Under the pieces are notes generated by a model. That model was given only the letters and a program-made list of their open reading frames with translations, had not been told where the DNA came from and ran no database searches. Positions 28,410 to 36,986 of a DNA stretch of 64,000 bases are shown here, in pieces. The DNA is from an uncultured Cytophagales bacterium. GTDB lineage: Bacteria > Bacteroidota > Bacteroidia > Cytophagales > Cyclobacteriaceae. A program made the position numbers and the translations under genes. The DNA lies in contig CAJXNP010000016.1 in assembly GCA_913057175.1 (NCBI GenBank), positions 62,001 to 126,000 on the forward strand, given 5' to 3'. Positions within the stretch are counted from its first letter, which is position 1; every line of letters starts with the position of its first letter.

Positions 28410-31388
28410 ATGCTATTGAAAAGGATTAGAAAACAAATTTTTAATTGTACTGTTCCAGGATGTTGGTTGCTTTCTGGTTGGCTATTGTTTGCTTCTTGTA
28501 ATGAAAGACCTCAACAAGCCGTCATTAATAGCGATGAATTTGAAAGCATTATTATTTCCGAGACGAAATCAGGGTTTTCAGAAAGCTCGTATTTAACCTC
28601 CAATAAAACGGAATCTGATTTTATCATTGCAGAAAATGGAGCGGTTGCACCAATCTTCCTTAGCAGTAGCGATTATTCCGGTGTAGCCAAAGTTGCCGGA
28701 CATTTACAAGCTGACTTAAGTGCTGTTTCAGATAGTGAAATAGAATTGGTTTTTGATTCAGTTCCTGAGGACAAACAAATAATTGTTGTGGGAACTCTTG
28801 AAAAAAGTGACCTGATCAAGCAACTGGTGGAAGAAGGAAAGATTGATTTAAGTGAATTGGATGGAAAGAGGGAGCAATTCATTACTCAAATAGTTAACAA
28901 TCCTTTTTCAGGTGTTGATAAAGCCCTGGTCATAGCGGGAAGTGACAAGAGGGGGGCGATTTACGGAATGTACGACCTTTCTGAAAAGGCCGGGGTGTCC
29001 CCGTGGTATTGGTGGGCGGATGTTCCCGTTAAAATACATTCTGAAATTTATGTTAAACCTGGTAAGCACACATTAGGTGAACCGGCAGTTAAATATCGGG
29101 GAATATTTATCAATGACGAAGCCCCAGCTCTATCAGGCTGGGCAGGTGAAAAATTTGGCGGTTTTAATCACCTCTTCTATGAGAAGGTTTATGAATTGGT
29201 CCTTCGATTAAAAGGAAATTATCTTTGGCCTGCCATGTGGGGCAGATCGCTGTGGGACGATGATTCCCTGAGTGCACCACTTGCAAATGAAATGGGTATA
29301 GTTCTCGCTACTTCCCATCATGAACCTTTGATGCGTGCCCATGTGGAGTGGGAGCGATATGGAAAAGGTCCCTGGAATTATGAAAAAAACCATGAAGAGC
29401 TCCGTGAATTTTGGAAGGAGGGAATGGAGCGAATGAATGGATATGAAAGCGTAGTGACCCTTGCTATGAGGGGAGATGGGGATGAGGCAATGAGTGAAGA
29501 TACAAATATTGAATTACTCGAAACCATTGTCAAAGATCAAAGGAATATTATTCATGAAGTAACCGGCAAACCTGCAGAAGAAACCCCTCAGGTCTGGGCA
29601 TTGTACAAGGAAGTTCAGGATTACTATGATAAGGGTATGCGCGTTCCGGATGATGTCACACTATTACTTTGTGATGATAATTGGGGACATGTGCGCATTC
29701 TTCCGGCTGTTGATGCCAAACCTCGCGATGGTGGTTATGGTATGTATTACCATTTCGATTTTGTGGGAGGTCCTCGAAGTTACAAATGGCTTAATACGGT
29801 TCAAATTGAAAGGGTTTGGGAGCAAATGCATTTGACTTATGAATATGGAGTCGATGAGATATGGCTTGTCAATGTAGGAGATATCAAACCAATGGAGCTT
29901 CCCATCAGTTTCTTTTTGGATTACGCATGGGATCCGAAAGCCATCAAAGCATCTGATCTGCCGAACTATTATGCTAACTGGGCAAAGCAGCAATTCGACG
30001 AAGATCACGCAACTGATATTGCGGAAATATTGTCTTTGTATACAAAATATAATTCACGCAGAACTCCGGAACTACTTGGGCCAGACACCTACAGCCTCGA
30101 TAATCATCGTGAAGCAGATAGAATTGTAGAAGAGTATAAGGAGTTGGTCGAAAAAAGCAAAGAGATCTATGAGGCACTTCCTGAAAGTCATCAAGCTGCA
30201 TTTTACCAACTGGTGCTTTCACCTGTGGAAATGTGCAGCAACCTGAATGAAATGTATGTTGCAGCTGGGAAAAACAACATCTATGCAGAACAAGGCAGGT
30301 CATCAACTAATTTCTACGCTGATAAAGTGAAGGAATTATTTTTCAAAGATGGAGAGTTCACCCGCTATTATCATGAATCATTGAGAGATGGAAAGTGGAA
30401 CCACATCATGGCGCAGACACACATTGGATACAAAAGCTGGAATGATCCTCCTGTTAACATCATGCCAGAGGTGACTTATATTCAAAATGATTCTACTCCT
30501 CGATTAGGCTATGTGGTGGAATATGGATCTAAACCGCCCTGGAGGAGATCACCTGTTAACAGTCGAAGCTTTTCTCCATTTGACCCGGTCAATAACCAGA
30601 CCTATTATGTAGAGATTTTTAATATGGGAATGAAGGATTTAGATTATTCAATAACCTCAAAAAATGAATGGATAAAATTATCGAATGAAAAAGGTACCGT
30701 TAAATACGAGGAAAAAATCGATGTGAGCATTGATTGGGATAAAGTGCCTAATGGAGTAGAATCGGGGGAAATTGTTATTGCAGGTGGAGAAGAGGAATAT
30801 ACGATCACTGTTCCTATTCTTAATAAACCATTAACTGCATCCGGATTTGTGGAAAATAATGGCATTGTTAGCATATATGCTGTTAATTATCATAATGCTA
30901 ATAAAACAGATGATGTTACGTGGGAGATCGTACCTAATTTAGGTAGGACAGGATCGGCAGTTATTTCGGAACCAGTTACGGCAACTAAGCAAAAACCTGG
31001 CTCAGACAGTCCATCGCTTGAATATGAGGTGTTTCTATTGGATTCCGGCATCTACGAATTGACGGCGTATTTTTCTCCGACACTCAATTTCCAGAAGGAT
31101 GAAGGGCTGCTTTATGGTTTCTCCATTGATGATTCGAAACCAAATATTGTCAATTTGCATGAAGAAGCCACCGTCGCTGATTGGAAATACCCGGAATGGT
31201 GGAATACGGCTGTGACCGAGAATATCATGAAGCAAACGGTTTTGGAAGGGAAACTTTCCAAAGGATCACATACCATTAAATATTGGATGGTAGATCCCGG
31301 ACTGGTTTTACAGAAAATTGTATTGAAGCAGAAAAATGTGAATAGAGAAAGTTATTTAGGTCCACCTGAAAGCTTGAAGGTGGAGTAG
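28410..31388 (+). CDS. GH115 xylan alpha-1,2-glucuronidase, lipoprotein
   Basis: This ~992-aa protein is a full-length GH115 enzyme, the family that removes (methyl)glucuronic acid from internal as well as terminal xylose units. I prefer the ATG at 28410; a GTG at 28383 is also open. The signal ends in lipobox LFASC (Cys near 30). Family landmarks are KYRGIFINDEAPALSGW, LKGNYLWPAMWG, TSHHEPLMRAH, the TLAMRGDGDEAM loop, LLLCDDNWGHVRILP, MYYHFDFVGGPRSYKW and WLVNVGDIKPMELP. A C-terminal beta domain from ~830 (GRTGSAV, YELTAYFSPTLNF) completes the usual architecture. Its presence with GH67 gives the cell both alpha-glucuronidase types. Confidence 0.95.
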   Translation: MLLKRIRKQIFNCTVPGCWLLSGWLLFASCNERPQQAVINSDEFESIIISETKSGFSESSYLTSNKTESDFIIAENGAVAPIFLSSSDYSGVAKVAGHLQADLSAVSDSEIELVFDSVPEDKQIIVVGTLEKSDLIKQLVEEGKIDLSELDGKREQFITQIVNNPFSGVDKALVIAGSDKRGAIYGMYDLSEKAGVSPWYWWADVPVKIHSEIYVKPGKHTLGEPAVKYRGIFINDEAPALSGWAGEKFGGFNHLFYEKVYELVLRLKGNYLWPAMWGRSLWDDDSLSAPLANEMGIVLATSHHEPLMRAHVEWERYGKGPWNYEKNHEELREFWKEGMERMNGYESVVTLAMRGDGDEAMSEDTNIELLETIVKDQRNIIHEVTGKPAEETPQVWALYKEVQDYYDKGMRVPDDVTLLLCDDNWGHVRILPAVDAKPRDGGYGMYYHFDFVGGPRSYKWLNTVQIERVWEQMHLTYEYGVDEIWLVNVGDIKPMELPISFFLDYAWDPKAIKASDLPNYYANWAKQQFDEDHATDIAEILSLYTKYNSRRTPELLGPDTYSLDNHREADRIVEEYKELVEKSKEIYEALPESHQAAFYQLVLSPVEMCSNLNEMYVAAGKNNIYAEQGRSSTNFYADKVKELFFKDGEFTRYYHESLRDGKWNHIMAQTHIGYKSWNDPPVNIMPEVTYIQNDSTPRLGYVVEYGSKPPWRRSPVNSRSFSPFDPVNNQTYYVEIFNMGMKDLDYSITSKNEWIKLSNEKGTVKYEEKIDVSIDWDKVPNGVESGEIVIAGGEEEYTITVPILNKPLTASGFVENNGIVSIYAVNYHNANKTDDVTWEIVPNLGRTGSAVISEPVTATKQKPGSDSPSLEYEVFLLDSGIYELTAYFSPTLNFQKDEGLLYGFSIDDSKPNIVNLHEEATVADWKYPEWWNTAVTENIMKQTVLEGKLSKGSHTIKYWMVDPGLVLQKIVLKQKNVNRESYLGPPESLKVE

Positions 31389-31419
31389 TAATTCTAAATT
31401 TTTAATTACCTCGAGAACT

Positions 31420-32661
31420 ATGAAATATAACCGAAATTGGCTGATAATTCTTTTTTGTTTTTTGGGCACGATTACAAATGCACAGAAAATTGCCGGTATT
31501 GATGTTGAATTAGCTGAATCAACCAGGGGATTAAAAATCCCTGTAAGCCTAAATTTAGATGCGATTACCTTTCAGGCTGATTCTCTGTTGTCTCTTGTGC
31601 AAATCAAAAATGGAAGCAGGGAGGAAGTTCCCTTCCAAATAGAACAGGGGGAGGAAAGAAAGTTGTATTGGTTTGTATCCAATGATTCCGGGGATTCGCA
31701 AACACTTCATTTCGAATTAGAATCAAAGAAATCTAATCCAATTGATGAAATGAAGATTAAAAAAGATGGGGAAACTCTGGTTATTTCCTCCAAAGACAAT
31801 CATTTACTCAGCTACCAATATGCCACCATGTACCCTCCGGCAGGTGTTGATTCTGCTTTTCAGCGAAGCGGATTCATTCATCCTTTGTGGACACCTCATG
31901 GACAAGTCCTTACCAGGGTTCAGCCGCCAGATCACTATCACCATTACGGGATATGGAACCCCTGGACCCATGTCCTTTTTGAGGGTGATACCATTGATTT
32001 TTGGAATTTGGTTAAAAAAGAAGGAACCGTCCGCTTTGCAAAATTTACATCAACGGAGTCAGGATCAGTTTTTTCGGAATACGATGCACTTCACGAACAT
32101 GTCGTTTTCAAAAATGAGAGTGAAAAAGTTGCTTTGAATGAAATACAATCCGTTCGTGTCTATCAACCTCAGACAAATCAGGATTGTTTTATTGTCGATC
32201 TTGTCATGAAGTATAATTGTACAACTGAAAGCCCGGTAACTTTGTTGGAGTACCGATATGAAGGTTTTGGCTGGCGGACGACGGAAAAATGGGATAAGAA
32301 TAACAGCGAAGTGCTATCCTCACAGGGAAAGGACCGGATAGGTGTGGATGGATCAAAAGAAAGATGGGCAATTGTGCAGGGTGAACTGGACGACGATTAC
32401 GGTGGAGTGGTTATGATGTCTTACCCATCCAATTACAACCACCCTGAACCCATGAGGGTTTGGCCGATCAATCAATACGATCGTGGCGATATGTTCGCCA
32501 GCTTTTCAACGACCAAGGATACGGATTGGCACCTTGAACCGGAAAAGGACTATGTTCTTAAATATAGATTATTGGTATTTAATGGAAAGATGACGAGTGA
32601 AAAAGCCGAGGTTGCCTGGCAATATTTTGCTCATCCGCCTAAAATAACTGTTAATAAATGA
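31420..32661 (+). CDS. DUF6807 (PmoA-like) exported protein
   Basis: This 413-aa protein has a signal peptide (MKYNRNWLIILFCFLGTITNAQ). It matches the family once labelled PmoA and now DUF6807, recognised by HPLWTPHGQVLTRVQPPDHYHHYGIWNPWTHV near 145-180, the FGWRTTEKWD stretch and the C-terminal YVLKYRLLVFNGK. The clustered histidines could bind metal or sugar. The family often accompanies Gfo/Idh/MocA oxidoreductases in Bacteroidota and Planctomycetota sugar loci, exactly as here. No enzymatic activity is established to my knowledge, and the methane-oxygenase name is misleading. It is separated by 31 bp on each side from GH115 and the next gene. Confidence 0.8.
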   Translation: MKYNRNWLIILFCFLGTITNAQKIAGIDVELAESTRGLKIPVSLNLDAITFQADSLLSLVQIKNGSREEVPFQIEQGEERKLYWFVSNDSGDSQTLHFELESKKSNPIDEMKIKKDGETLVISSKDNHLLSYQYATMYPPAGVDSAFQRSGFIHPLWTPHGQVLTRVQPPDHYHHYGIWNPWTHVLFEGDTIDFWNLVKKEGTVRFAKFTSTESGSVFSEYDALHEHVVFKNESEKVALNEIQSVRVYQPQTNQDCFIVDLVMKYNCTTESPVTLLEYRYEGFGWRTTEKWDKNNSEVLSSQGKDRIGVDGSKERWAIVQGELDDDYGGVVMMSYPSNYNHPEPMRVWPINQYDRGDMFASFSTTKDTDWHLEPEKDYVLKYRLLVFNGKMTSEKAEVAWQYFAHPPKITVNK

Positions 32662-32692
32662 AATAAAATTAATATCAAAATCCCCTTCAGCT

Positions 32693-34159
32693 ATGATGAA
32701 AAAGAAAGAAAATCAGGTTTCGCGAAGAAAGTTTATAGGTAAATCCCTCAAATCAGCAGCGGTTGCTTCTGCTGCATTAGCAGGTTTTCCGACAATCGTT
32801 CCTTCTAGTGTATTTGGTAAAAACGCACCCAGCAACACGATCAATGTGGCTTCGATCGGCTGCGGCCGGATATCAGTCATACATGACATGACAGGCGTTG
32901 CTCGTTATGCCGGTGCCCGCATTGTAGCTGTATGCGATGTGGACAAAAAACGCGCAGATATGGGCCCCGAAGCGGTCAAAAACAACTACAAGAGAATGCA
33001 GGAATTCAACGGTGGATTAAAAGGTGATTGGGATGTCAAAGTTTATTACGATTACAAAGAGCTGCTGAACAATAAAGATATAGATGCTGTGCACATAAGT
33101 CTTCCTGACCACCAACATGCTATTGTAGGTGTTCATGCGGTAAATGCAGGAAAGGATGTTTACTTGCAAAAACCGGCATCATTGACCATTGAGGAAGGTA
33201 GGATACTGGCAGATGCAGTAAAGAAGACAGGTCGTATCCTGCAAATGGGAAGCCAACAACGGTCCATTGATCCATGGTCTCAATTTAAGAAAGCATGCGA
33301 ACTGGTTCGCAATGGTCGGATTGGGGAATTAAAAACAGTAGAAGTTGGATTGCCTGGCGACCCCGGTGGTGGAAATCCGGAAGAAATGCCCGTTCCGGAC
33401 TACCTGGATTATGATGCCTGGTTGGGAGCAACGCCAGATGTGTACTATACCGAAGATCGCGTACATTCACTTAATGCAACGTTTGAGGGGGTCGTCAGCA
33501 GACCCGGATGGTTGCGATGTGAGCAATTTGGAGCAGGCATGATCACAGGTTGGGGAGCGCACCATATTGATACAGCCCATTGGGGAATGGGTACAGAATA
33601 TACCGGCCCAATTGAGATCTGGGGAACGGCTTCTTTCCCGCCAGACGATCCGAACTACAAAGGCCTCTGGGATGTACATGGGATCTTCAGGACGGAAGCG
33701 ATGTATGAAAATGGCGTCCGGATGATTGTTTCAAACGAATTACCGAATGGCGTTAAGTTCATCGGCACCGAAGGATGGGTTTGGGTGACAAGAGGAAATT
33801 ATCGCGTTACGGATACTGATCCTGTGGCTGATGACAATGGAATAAAGCCAATTGATGCGAGCAATCCCAAAATATTGCAATCAGTGATCGGACCGAATGA
33901 GATACACCTATACGAAAGTCCGGATCAGCATGCTAACTGGCTGGATTGCATTAAAACAAGGAAGGAACCTGTGGCGCCCATTGAAATTGGACACCGGTCT
34001 TGCAGCGCATGCCTCTTGCATCACATGGCGATGAAACTGGATCGCAAAATAGTATGGGATCCGAAAAATGAAAAGATCGCCAATAATGATCCGGAGGCGA
34101 CTGCTATGTTGTCTCGCCCCCGTCGTAAGAAATATGATTTTGATTCCTATACCGGTTAA
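32693..34159 (+). CDS. Gfo/Idh/MocA-family oxidoreductase with Tat signal
   Basis: This 488-aa protein begins with a twin-arginine signal (SRRKFIGKS, then an alanine-rich hydrophobic run ending near SSVFGK), so it is probably folded with its cofactor in the cytoplasm and exported to the periplasm. The Rossmann domain has INVASIGCGRISVIHDM, AVCDVDKKRAD and VYLQKPASLTIEEG; the usual EKP catalytic-lysine motif appears as QKP. The large C-terminal alpha/beta domain contains GWGAHHIDTAHWGMG. Family members oxidise or rearrange sugars using tightly bound NAD(P). In this locus a xylan-derived sugar or uronic acid is the natural candidate substrate, but that is inference. A hairpin terminator follows. 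Confidence 0.88.
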   Translation: MMKKKENQVSRRKFIGKSLKSAAVASAALAGFPTIVPSSVFGKNAPSNTINVASIGCGRISVIHDMTGVARYAGARIVAVCDVDKKRADMGPEAVKNNYKRMQEFNGGLKGDWDVKVYYDYKELLNNKDIDAVHISLPDHQHAIVGVHAVNAGKDVYLQKPASLTIEEGRILADAVKKTGRILQMGSQQRSIDPWSQFKKACELVRNGRIGELKTVEVGLPGDPGGGNPEEMPVPDYLDYDAWLGATPDVYYTEDRVHSLNATFEGVVSRPGWLRCEQFGAGMITGWGAHHIDTAHWGMGTEYTGPIEIWGTASFPPDDPNYKGLWDVHGIFRTEAMYENGVRMIVSNELPNGVKFIGTEGWVWVTRGNYRVTDTDPVADDNGIKPIDASNPKILQSVIGPNEIHLYESPDQHANWLDCIKTRKEPVAPIEIGHRSCSACLLHHMAMKLDRKIVWDPKNEKIANNDPEATAMLSRPRRKKYDFDSYTG

Positions 34160-34190
34160 TATTAGGTCAGACGATAGTACCAGGTCAGAT

Positions 34191-34242
34191 GATAGTCAGA
34201 CCGGATTGTAAGTGGTCTGACTATCGACAAAGCTTGTCGTTT
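34191..34242 (+). terminator. Double hairpin terminator after the Tat oxidoreductase gene
   Basis: A 12-bp stem GATAGTCAGACC / GGTCTGACTATC (34191-34202, 34214-34225) is followed at once by CGACAA-AGC-TTGTCG (34225-34239) and TTTT. A partly similar word (GGTCAGACGATAG) just upstream at about 34165 suggests a repeat-derived element. Confidence 0.65.
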
Positions 34243-34292
34243 TATCATAATTAATCGATTAGGTTTATATAAAGATTAAAAATTAACTTTCC

Positions 34293-35663
34293 ATGAAAAC
34301 AATCATACCTTTATTCTTTTGCATCATTTTATTTTTCACTTGTCAACCCAAAAAAAAGGAAATGCAAGCAAAAAAACCTGTTCAATTTGTGACCGTAGAC
34401 CCCGGGCATTTTCATGCAGCTTTGGTTCAAAAATCCATGTATGAAAATGTCGATTCAACTGTATTTGTCTATGCACCCAAGGGGCCGGACCTACAATTGC
34501 ATTTGGATAGGATAAAGGCTTTCAATTCCCGTGAGGGGAATCCTACTTCCTGGAATGAAGTCGTTTATACCGGTACGGATTTTTTTGAGAAATTGATCGA
34601 AGAAAAACCGGGAAATGTGGTAGTACTTTCGGGAAATAATCAGAAGAAAACGGAATACATTTTAAAATCCCTTCAAAATGATATGAATGTTTTGGCAGAT
34701 AAGCCCATGGTGATCAACACGGAGGATTTTGAAATGTTGAAGCAGGCCTTTGAAGTTGCTGATCAAAAGAATTTGCTGTTGTATGATATCATGACGGAAC
34801 GACATGAGATCACCACTATGTTGCAGAAGGAGATGGCCCATATGCCAATCATCTTTGGAGAGTTGGAAAAAGGAACACTTGAAGAACCTGCCATTACCAA
34901 GGAAAGTGTCCACCATTTGTTTAAGTATGTTTCGGGCTCAATCTTAACCCGCCCAGCCTGGTTTCTGGATGTCAACCAGCAGGGAGAAGGTATTGTCGAT
35001 GTGATGACCCACCTGGTTGACCTCGTACAATGGGAATGCTTTCCAGGCCAGATAATTGACTATGAAAATGAGGTGGACATACTGGATGCCCTGCGTTGGA
35101 CAACCGATATGACGAAAGAAGAGTTCAGCGCCATTACCAAAATGGAAGAATATCCGGATTATCTGATGAAAGATGTCAATGGAGATTCTGTATTGCAGAT
35201 CTATTGCAATGGAGAGATCAACTACACCTTAAGAGGAGTACATGCCAAAACCTCTGTCATCTGGGCGTACAAAGCTCCTGAAGGTACGGGAGACACCCAT
35301 TATTCTATCATGCGGGGAACGAAAGCAAACCTCGTTATCAGGCAAGGGGAGGAGGAAAGATTTCAGCCAACGCTTTACATCGAACCAAAATCAGGGGATG
35401 AACAGTATTTGAATGATATGAAAGCTGCCTTCCAGGAGCTGGTAGGGAGATATCCCGGAATTGAATTAACGGAGAAAGATGATGAGTTTGTGGTGAATAT
35501 TCCGGACAAGTACAAAGTCGGCCACGAAGCGCATTTCTCCCAGGTAACAGAGAACTATTTGGACTATCTGGAAAACGGAAACATCCCCGATTGGGAAGTG
35601 CCGAATATGATTGCAAAATATTATACTACGACGAAGGCGTTGGAGATGGTGAGGGAGAAGTAA
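34293..35663 (+). CDS. Lipoprotein Gfo/Idh/MocA-like protein with putative oxidoreductase C-terminal domain
   Basis: This 456-aa protein has a lipoprotein signal (MKTIIPLFFCIILFFTC, Cys17) rather than the Tat signal of its neighbour. It belongs to the Gfo/Idh/MocA superfamily branch with a putative oxidoreductase C-terminal domain. LADKPMVI near 130 carries the catalytic-type lysine (DKP). However, the first strand reads VTVDPGHFHAALV in place of a GxGxxG dinucleotide loop, so classical NAD(P) binding is doubtful. C-terminal motifs include VDVMTHLVDLVQWE and DTHYSIMRGTKANLVIRQG. It likely acts in the periplasm or on the surface with the preceding Tat oxidoreductase and DUF6807 protein. Its chemistry is unknown. 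Confidence 0.8.
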   Translation: MKTIIPLFFCIILFFTCQPKKKEMQAKKPVQFVTVDPGHFHAALVQKSMYENVDSTVFVYAPKGPDLQLHLDRIKAFNSREGNPTSWNEVVYTGTDFFEKLIEEKPGNVVVLSGNNQKKTEYILKSLQNDMNVLADKPMVINTEDFEMLKQAFEVADQKNLLLYDIMTERHEITTMLQKEMAHMPIIFGELEKGTLEEPAITKESVHHLFKYVSGSILTRPAWFLDVNQQGEGIVDVMTHLVDLVQWECFPGQIIDYENEVDILDALRWTTDMTKEEFSAITKMEEYPDYLMKDVNGDSVLQIYCNGEINYTLRGVHAKTSVIWAYKAPEGTGDTHYSIMRGTKANLVIRQGEEERFQPTLYIEPKSGDEQYLNDMKAAFQELVGRYPGIELTEKDDEFVVNIPDKYKVGHEAHFSQVTENYLDYLENGNIPDWEVPNMIAKYYTTTKALEMVREK

Positions 35664-35665
35664 AT

Positions 35666-35700
35666 TAGTCATGGCACCACTCCGAGTGGTGCCATGACTA
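35666..35700. repeat. 16-bp perfect hairpin, REP-like palindrome
   Basis: TAGTCATGGCACCACT (35666-35681), a CCG loop and its perfect complement (35685-35700). The GGCACCACTC..GAGTGGTGCC core resembles REP palindromes of Bacteroidota. It begins 3 bp after the oxidoreductase stop codon and has no T-run directly behind it, so it is a repeat that may also stabilise the mRNA 3' end. Confidence 0.75.
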
Positions 35701-35741
35701 ACCTCGTTCCTTTTTAAAGAAAACCGCCAAATAGAAATAAT

Positions 35742-35760
35742 TCCCGGTCCTGTGCCGGGA
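35742..35760. repeat. Short hairpin TCCCGG/CCGGGA
   Basis: A 6-bp stem with a 7-base loop, followed by TCTTT. It lies 41 bp after the larger REP-like palindrome and is probably part of the same repeat island. Confidence 0.5.
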
Positions 35761-36091
35761 TCTTTCAGCAAGTTTCAATAAAATTTATGAATAGCTGTGG
35801 ATTATTTTGCAGCTTCCCTATCCTAAGCACTTGGTCTGTAACCTTGAGGAGAACCCGGTTGGCACAAATCCGAGAATCATCATTTTCTGCTTTTTTATTG
35901 AATTTTCATCATAAAAAAATCAAATTGTTCATGATTTTCCAAGGATGATTGCCCTATCAAGGAAACGATCAGAGCCATCTTTTCACCAAACGTTCCTACT
36001 AAACGAACACCACGAATAATTTTTCCCGACCCACCAGTTGTTCCTATTGAATGAAATTGAGCAACCCGCAACCAGTACAACCTGGAACTGA

Positions 36092-36751
36092 CTATGGCTT
36101 AGTTCCAATTACCACCCACGAATCAAAAACCTTCATTTCACCTTTAAATTCTACAGGGGGGTCGGTTTGTTCTTTAATGTGAACATCAGCAAACCCTGTA
36201 TTTTCCAGCAATTCCATAGCTTCCTGACGCTCGTAAAGCTGAAAGCCGAATTGGGTAGCGGGGACTTTTTTTGCATCTTCTTTCGGGCGGATGCCAATGA
36301 AAACTTTACCTCCTGGCTTGAGGACGCGCAAAACCTCCCGGCTATTTTCCAATGGTTCCGGCCAGAAATAAAGGGTATTGATGCTACATGCGGAATCAAA
36401 CGTGTTCTCAGCAAACGGCAAGTTTTCCACGCTGGCTTCTGATAAATGCACCAGACCATTTTCTAATTGTTCCTTTAAGTATTTTTTTGCTTCTAAAACC
36501 ATATCTGCTGCGAAATCGACACCATAAACTTTCAGGTTTGAAGCTAACCCCATTAGTTCCGGCATCAAAATCCCATTACCAAAACCGATTTCAAGGATGG
36601 TCTGTCCATCTTTGGGCTCCAAGCACCGATAGGTAAATGAAGTAATATATCTGTTTGTCTTATTGAGCATTTCTGCCACCTTAATGCCGCCTTCTCCTTC
36701 GGGTTTACGAAGTAAAGCGGCCAATACTTTTGGATCGATTTGGTCACTCAT
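36092..36751 (-). CDS. Class I SAM-dependent methyltransferase
   Basis: This 219-aa cytoplasmic methyltransferase has the SAM-binding motif I ILEIGFGNGILMPEL near residue 50, motif II YGVDFAADMV, and motifs around LSEASVENLPFAENTFDSACSINTLYFW and REVLRVLKPGGKVFIG, all of the UbiE/type 11 kind. The substrate is not predictable. It is transcribed alone, divergently from the TonB-receptor cluster, across a 235-bp gap that holds three short TGATCA or TCGA palindromes. A role linked to that cluster is not evident. Confidence 0.88.
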   Translation of the reverse strand: MSDQIDPKVLAALLRKPEGEGGIKVAEMLNKTNRYITSFTYRCLEPKDGQTILEIGFGNGILMPELMGLASNLKVYGVDFAADMVLEAKKYLKEQLENGLVHLSEASVENLPFAENTFDSACSINTLYFWPEPLENSREVLRVLKPGGKVFIGIRPKEDAKKVPATQFGFQLYERQEAMELLENTGFADVHIKEQTDPPVEFKGEMKVFDSWVVIGTKP

Positions 36752-36767
36752 TGATTTGATTTTTAAG

Positions 36768-36777
36768 GTTGATCAAC
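36768..36777. promoter_or_regulatory. Palindrome GTTGATCAAC upstream of the methyltransferase gene
   Basis: A perfect 10-bp palindrome 16 bp before the methyltransferase ATG. A sister site ATTGATCAAT lies 49 bp away at 36817-36826. The pair suggests a regulator binding the TTGATCAA core, possibly repressing the methyltransferase gene. Confidence 0.4.
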
Positions 36778-36816
36778 AAAACTTAACCCAATAAATATCA
36801 ATATTACTCAATTATG

Positions 36817-36826
36817 ATTGATCAAT
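36817..36826. promoter_or_regulatory. Palindrome ATTGATCAAT in the methyltransferase/TonB-cluster gap
   Basis: Shares the TTGATCAA core with 36768-36777. It sits between the divergent genes and could serve either direction. Confidence 0.35.
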
Positions 36827-36863
36827 AATTATTGATTGCTAAAAATGTAAATAATTAAATTAT

Positions 36864-36873
36864 CAATCGATTG
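36864..36873. promoter_or_regulatory. CAATCGATTG, core of the LacI-type operator
   Basis: Identical to the central 10 bp of the xylan-locus operators but with T on both outer positions instead of G and C. It lies 114 bp before the first gene of the TonB/DUF4249 cluster. It may be a weak site of the same regulator or a chance match in AT-rich DNA. Confidence 0.35.
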
Positions 36874-36986
36874 TTTTTCTAAATTTTTATTATTTTTTCA
36901 AAAATGTATGAAAAATTTTCAATAAATATTATCTTAACCTTTGCTGGTTCTTTCTATAAGGTAGATTTAAACTTTGAGAGAAGAAT

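Larger units (their letters stand above)
35664..36091. other. 428-bp gene-free repeat island
   Basis: Between the lipoprotein oxidoreductase gene and the convergent methyltransferase gene I find no convincing gene. The first 100 bp hold two palindromes, listed separately. The remainder has short open frames on the minus strand (for example 35895-36080, with a TTG start) that resemble nothing I know. Confidence 0.5.

Noticed and set aside
31420-32661. Methane monooxygenase subunit PmoA, as the family is sometimes named
   Set aside because: The protein is a soluble exported DUF6807 member with no multi-helix membrane domain. The name is historical.
34252-34261. TAATCGATTA as a further LacI operator before the lipoprotein oxidoreductase gene
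   Set aside because: It keeps only the central 8 bp of the operator and lies in AT-rich DNA, so a chance match is plausible.
35466-36080. Minus-strand open frames downstream of the lipoprotein oxidoreductase gene
   Set aside because: They overlap the end of a real gene or the palindromes, use TTG starts, and show no recognisable protein features.
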